Shown in pieces: positions 60,848-64,000 of a stretch of DNA of 64,000 bases. Origin of the DNA: Methylophaga sp. OBS3 (lineage in GTDB: Bacteria; Pseudomonadota; Gammaproteobacteria; Nitrosococcales; Methylophagaceae); assembly GCF_026319325.1 (NCBI RefSeq), contig NZ_JAPDMU010000002.1, forward strand, positions 186,001 through 250,000, given 5' to 3'. The translations under genes were made by a program, and so were the position numbers. How positions within the stretch are numbered: position 1 is the first letter of the stretch; each line of letters begins with the position of its first letter. The notes under the pieces were generated by a model, which was given only the letters and a program-made list of their open reading frames with translations, had not been told where the DNA came from and searched no databases.

Positions 60848-61620
60848 TGGCGCTAGCAAAACGTATTATTCCTTGTCTAGACGTTGATGCAGGTCGCGTC
60901 GTAAAGGGTGTGCAGTTTGTTGATATTCGTGATGCTGGTGATCCGGTAGAAGTTGCCAAACGCTATGATGCCCAAGGCGCAGATGAACTGACGTTCCTGG
61001 ATATCACTGCTACGCATGACAACCGCGACACCATGCATCATGTTGTTGAAGCAGTTGCCAGCCAAGTATTTATTCCGTTAACGGTGGGGGGTGGAATTCG
61101 CACCGTTGCCGATATTCGCAAAATGCTCAATGCCGGCGCCGACAAAGTTGGCATTAACTCAGCAGCTGTGAAAAACCCTGAATTTGTCCGTGAATCCGCT
61201 GAAAAGTTTGGTTCACAATGTATCGTTGTCGCCATTGATGCTAAACGTGTCTCAGCCGAAGGCGAAACACCACGATGGGAAATCTTTACCCACGGTGGTC
61301 GTACACCAACCGGTATTGATGCTGTTGAATGGGCCAAGAAAATGGTCGACTACGGTGCAGGCGAAATCCTGCTAACCAGTATGGATCGCGATGGCACCAA
61401 ATCTGGCTTTGATTTAGAACTGACCCGCGCGGTTAGTGATGCTGTTGTTGTTCCTGTTATCGCCTCTGGCGGTGTGGGAAAACTGCAAGATTTAACCGAT
61501 GGCATTAAGCTCGGTCACGCTGATGCAGTGCTTGCCGCCAGCATCTTCCACTTTGGTGAACACACGGTTGGTGAGGCCAAACAACAAATGGCCGAGCAAG
61601 GTATTGAGGTCCGCTTATGA
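60847..61620 (+). CDS. hisF: Imidazole glycerol phosphate synthase, cyclase subunit
   Basis: HisF uses ammonia from HisH to make imidazole glycerol phosphate and AICAR. The 257-residue TIM barrel has '[18 protein letters not shown]' with the catalytic Asp, '[12 protein letters not shown]', and the second catalytic Asp in '[15 protein letters not shown]'. It overlaps hisI by 4 nt (ATGA). Confidence 0.97.
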   Translation: MALAKRIIPCLDVDAGRVVKGVQFVDIRDAGDPVEVAKRYDAQGADELTFLDITATHDNRDTMHHVVEAVASQVFIPLTVGGGIRTVADIRKMLNAGADKVGINSAAVKNPEFVRESAEKFGSQCIVVAIDAKRVSAEGETPRWEIFTHGGRTPTGIDAVEWAKKMVDYGAGEILLTSMDRDGTKSGFDLELTRAVSDAVVVPVIASGGVGKLQDLTDGIKLGHADAVLAASIFHFGEHTVGEAKQQMAEQGIEVRL

Positions 61621-62000
61621 GTACTTGGCTGGATCAAGTAAAGTGGAATACCGACGGCCTAGCACCTGTTATCACCCAAGACTATAAAAGTAAGCAAGTA
61701 CTTACTTTGGCTTGGCTAAACCGTGAAGCATTACAGCTTTGTGCTGACACAGGTCATGCGGTTTACTGGTCACGCTCACGCCAAAAAATTTGGCACAAGG
61801 GTGAACAATCTGGTCACCAACAACAAATAAAATCAATTCGTCTCGACTGTGACAACGATGCTGTTTTGCTAGAAGTTGAACAAGTCGGAGGCATTGCTTG
61901 TCATACAGGTCGTGTTCATTGCTTTTTCCAACAACTTCAAGATGGTGAATGGCAAACCGTTGAGCAAGTAGTTAAAGATCCGAAAGAGATTTACTCATGA
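61617..62000 (+). CDS. hisI: Phosphoribosyl-AMP cyclohydrolase
   Basis: HisI opens the adenine ring of phosphoribosyl-AMP. The 127-residue protein carries '[15 protein letters not shown]', '[15 protein letters not shown]' and the metal-binding '[25 protein letters not shown]'. It is separate from HisE, unlike the fused enteric enzyme, but coupled to it by a 4-nt overlap. Confidence 0.96.
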   Translation: MSTWLDQVKWNTDGLAPVITQDYKSKQVLTLAWLNREALQLCADTGHAVYWSRSRQKIWHKGEQSGHQQQIKSIRLDCDNDAVLLEVEQVGGIACHTGRVHCFFQQLQDGEWQTVEQVVKDPKEIYS

Positions 62001-62317
62001 GTGATACGCTCAAAGCACTTTACAAAGTTTTAGAGCAACGCAAACAAGCGGATGCTGACAGCTCTTACGTTGCGAGCTTGTATCAAGCTGGCACCGACAA
62101 GATATTAAAAAAACTGGGTGAAGAAGCCACTGAAACCGTTATTGCAGGTAAAGCAGGTGATGCCAGTCAAATCATTTATGAAACGGCGGATCTGTGGTTT
62201 CATTCCATGGTTTTATTGGCGCATAATGATATTGATGTTCAGGCCGTACTCGATGAACTCGATCGACGCTTTGGTCTGTCAGGTCTTGAAGAAAAAGCCA
62301 ACCGGGGTTCCAAATGA
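61997..62317 (+). CDS. hisE: Phosphoribosyl-ATP pyrophosphatase
   Basis: HisE hydrolyses phosphoribosyl-ATP to phosphoribosyl-AMP. The 106-residue all-helical MazG-like protein shows '[29 protein letters not shown]' and '[15 protein letters not shown]', with the acidic metal ligands. It overlaps both hisI and the HIT gene by 4 nt. Confidence 0.95.
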   Translation: MSDTLKALYKVLEQRKQADADSSYVASLYQAGTDKILKKLGEEATETVIAGKAGDASQIIYETADLWFHSMVLLAHNDIDVQAVLDELDRRFGLSGLEEKANRGSK

Positions 62318-62652
62318 GCGACTGTATCTTTTGCAAAATTGTTGCCGGTGAAATTCCATCAAGCAAAGCTTACGAAGACGATTTGCTTTATGTTTTCAAA
62401 GACATCAACCCCAAAGCTGATGTCCACCTCCTTGTGATACCTAAAACGCATATTGCTAGATTAGATCACGCTAATGAAACACACAGTGACTTATTGGCAA
62501 AGATGCTATTAATCCTGCCTAAAATTGCTGTTTCTCAAGGCTTAAACGACGGTTTTCGCACTATCATCAACACAGGCCCAGGTGGCGGCCAAGAAGTTGA
62601 TCATTTACACATTCATCTTCTGGGCGGTGGAAACCTGCCTGGATTTCACTAG
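62314..62652 (+). CDS. hinT: HIT-family purine nucleoside phosphoramidase (HinT-like)
   Basis: The 112-residue protein begins '[20 protein letters not shown]' and has the histidine triad '[10 protein letters not shown]' near the C-terminus, typical of HinT. It lies between hisE and tatA, an arrangement common in gamma- and betaproteobacteria. Its cellular substrate is not certain. Confidence 0.93.
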   Translation: MSDCIFCKIVAGEIPSSKAYEDDLLYVFKDINPKADVHLLVIPKTHIARLDHANETHSDLLAKMLLILPKIAVSQGLNDGFRTIINTGPGGGQEVDHLHIHLLGGGNLPGFH

Positions 62653-62661
62653 GAGCAGCTC

Positions 62662-62910
62662 ATGGGTTTTGGCGGCATCAGTGTTTGGCAGTTACTTATC
62701 GTTTTAGTCATCGTAGTACTGCTGTTCGGTACAAAAAAACTACGCTCATTAGGTGGTGACTTGGGTAGTGCAATTCGTAGCTTTAAAAGCTCTTTACGCG
62801 ATGGTGAAGAAGATAAGGATAATAAGAGCGATCAACTTCAACATGATGTTGATAACGATTTATCCACAACCAGCAGCCAAAAAGAAAAAGACGCTGATAA
62901 AAGTAAATAA
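62662..62910 (+). CDS. tatA: Twin-arginine translocase subunit TatA
   Basis: The 82-residue protein has one N-terminal membrane helix ('[15 protein letters not shown]'), the hinge '[19 protein letters not shown]' with the conserved FGxKKL-like motif, an amphipathic helix, and a charged tail. It forms the Tat pore. The RR-signal molybdenum hydroxylase at 1623-3929 is one likely client. Confidence 0.95.
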   Translation: MGFGGISVWQLLIVLVIVVLLFGTKKLRSLGGDLGSAIRSFKSSLRDGEEDKDNKSDQLQHDVDNDLSTTSSQKEKDADKSK

Positions 62911-62912
62911 CC

Positions 62913-63218
62913 GTGTTTGATATCGGTTTTTGGGAGTTACTTCTTATCGCGGTAGTCGCACTCGTCGTTGTCGGCCCAGACAGACTGCCACGCTTGGCAA
63001 GAATTACCGGTTTATGGCTTGGCCGTGCCAGTGCACAACTACAGTCAATCAAAAATGAAATTTCTGCTGAGTTACGTGCTGAAGAGCTAAAACAAGCTTT
63101 GCGTAAACCTGAGGATATGCCCGATCTGAATGAAAAAATTGATTTAGATCAGCCAGCAAAAAAAGAATCTAAACGAACAAACAACGACTCAGCAGAAGAT
63201 AACGATGCAAAACGCTGA
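62913..63218 (+). CDS. tatB: Twin-arginine translocase subunit TatB
   Basis: The 101-residue protein begins at a GTG, as often in tatB, with '[28 protein letters not shown]', the TatB signature with the GP(D)RLP hinge. A charged helical tail follows. It overlaps tatC by 14 nt. Confidence 0.95.
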   Translation: MFDIGFWELLLIAVVALVVVGPDRLPRLARITGLWLGRASAQLQSIKNEISAELRAEELKQALRKPEDMPDLNEKIDLDQPAKKESKRTNNDSAEDNDAKR

Positions 63219-63963
63219 TCAACAACCACTCATTTCCCATCTGGTTGAGCTACGTGATCGGTTATTGCGTGGCATTTTGGCCATTTTACTGATTGCTGTT
63301 TGTTTACTGCCATTCGCCAACGATTTGTATCTGCTGCTATCTGATCCATTACTCAAACACCTGCCTGAAACCAGCAGCATGATTGCGACCGAAGTGGCAT
63401 CGCCATTTCTAGCACCATTCAAGCTGACCTTAAGCACCGCTATTTTGTTGTCTATGCCCGTCCTGCTTTATCAGCTCTGGTCATTTATCGCGCCAGGCTT
63501 ATATCAACATGAAAAACGCATAGTTTTTCCATTGATGTTCGCAAGTACCGTCCTATTTGTCCTGGGTATTTTGTTTGCTTATTTTGTGGTGTTTCCACTG
63601 ATGTTTGGTTTTTTAACCCAAGCCGCACCAGAGGGTGTCGCGGTAATGACTGATATCAGCCATTACCTTAATTTCGTTTTAAAACTATTTTTTGCCTTTG
63701 GTTTTGCATTTGAAGTGCCGATCGTAACGCTATTGCTCATATGGACAGGAATTACAACTAGACACAGCCTCAAAGAAAAACGGCCTTACGTTATCGTTGG
63801 TGCCTTTGTTATAGGCATGCTTCTGACACCACCAGATGTGATTTCTCAAAGCCTTTTGGCGCTACCTATGTGGCTGCTATTTGAATTAGGTTTGTTTTGT
63901 GCTCGGTTTCTACCGAAAAAAAACGAAGAGACTGAGTCGTCAGAAACAGAAGACGGCGACTAA
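63205..63963 (+). CDS. tatC: Twin-arginine translocase subunit TatC
   Basis: TatC binds the twin-arginine signal. The 252-residue protein has six membrane helices, the N-terminal '[19 protein letters not shown]', the '[13 protein letters not shown]' loop with the conserved Glu, and '[10 protein letters not shown]'. The reading frame is complete, ending 37 nt before the window edge. Confidence 0.97.
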   Translation: MQNADQQPLISHLVELRDRLLRGILAILLIAVCLLPFANDLYLLLSDPLLKHLPETSSMIATEVASPFLAPFKLTLSTAILLSMPVLLYQLWSFIAPGLYQHEKRIVFPLMFASTVLFVLGILFAYFVVFPLMFGFLTQAAPEGVAVMTDISHYLNFVLKLFFAFGFAFEVPIVTLLLIWTGITTRHSLKEKRPYVIVGAFVIGMLLTPPDVISQSLLALPMWLLFELGLFCARFLPKKNEETESSETEDGD

Positions 63964-64000
63964 CTCGAGTAGCGCATTCGCGTACCATGCTGTAGTGAGA

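Overview
This looks like chromosomal DNA of a methylotrophic gammaproteobacterium, most like Methylophaga. Gene order is gammaproteobacterial: rpsU-yqeY-dnaG-rpoD, rhodanese-grxC-secB-gpsA, gpmI-envC-ctpA and hisBHAFIE-tatABC. In addition, four overlapping genes (about 45.3-48.6 kb) belong to families for tetrahydromethanopterin (H4MPT) synthesis, which in Proteobacteria marks H4MPT-linked formaldehyde oxidation. The genus is an inference. No insertion sequence, prophage or CRISPR array was seen.

Layout: 0-4.4 kb, a molybdenum-hydroxylase operon (iorAB-type subunits, XdhC, MobA-like protein). 4.5-7.9 kb, an unknown gene, tpx, and a lipoprotein/TolC pair. 8.1-13.6 kb, an envelope and signalling region: on the minus strand FecR-like protein, two paralogous OmpA-like lipoproteins and TolC; on the plus strand a CHASE2-SpoIIE phosphatase, a STAS antagonist and an RsbW-like ATPase. 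Two perfect TGTGA-N6-TCACA sites lie in its two main control regions. 13.7-19.7 kb, a tiny lipoprotein, an ankyrin protein, a Gcr-type membrane protein, pdxH and katG. 19.8-23.5 kb, a TonB receptor and a PepSY membrane protein whose 3' end runs antisense over tRNA-Ile(CAU) and its terminator. 23.5-28.0 kb, the macromolecular synthesis operon. 28.1-41.5 kb, mostly housekeeping genes (tsaD, plsY, folB-folK, folM, gpsA-secB-grxC, gpmI-envC-ctpA-yajL), ending with a double-receiver regulator.

41.6-45.3 kb: metE behind a MetR-type box, then a LysR regulator divergent from a DUF2798 protein across a perfect operator-like palindrome. 45.3-48.6 kb: the H4MPT block. 48.7-53.9 kb: a type II NADH dehydrogenase, gyrB-recF (without dnaA-dnaN) and rubredoxin. 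54.0-58.7 kb: OxyR, a SCO-like protein, MurJ, and OmpW with an FNR box directly downstream of fnr. 58.8-64 kb: the late histidine operon, a HIT protein and tatABC.

The best candidate for an undescribed system is the 5.9-13.6 kb region: a complete partner-switching phosphorelay without a visible sigma factor, next to a FecR/OmpA/OmpA/TolC envelope set and possibly sharing CRP-type control with it. That the two halves form one system is inference.
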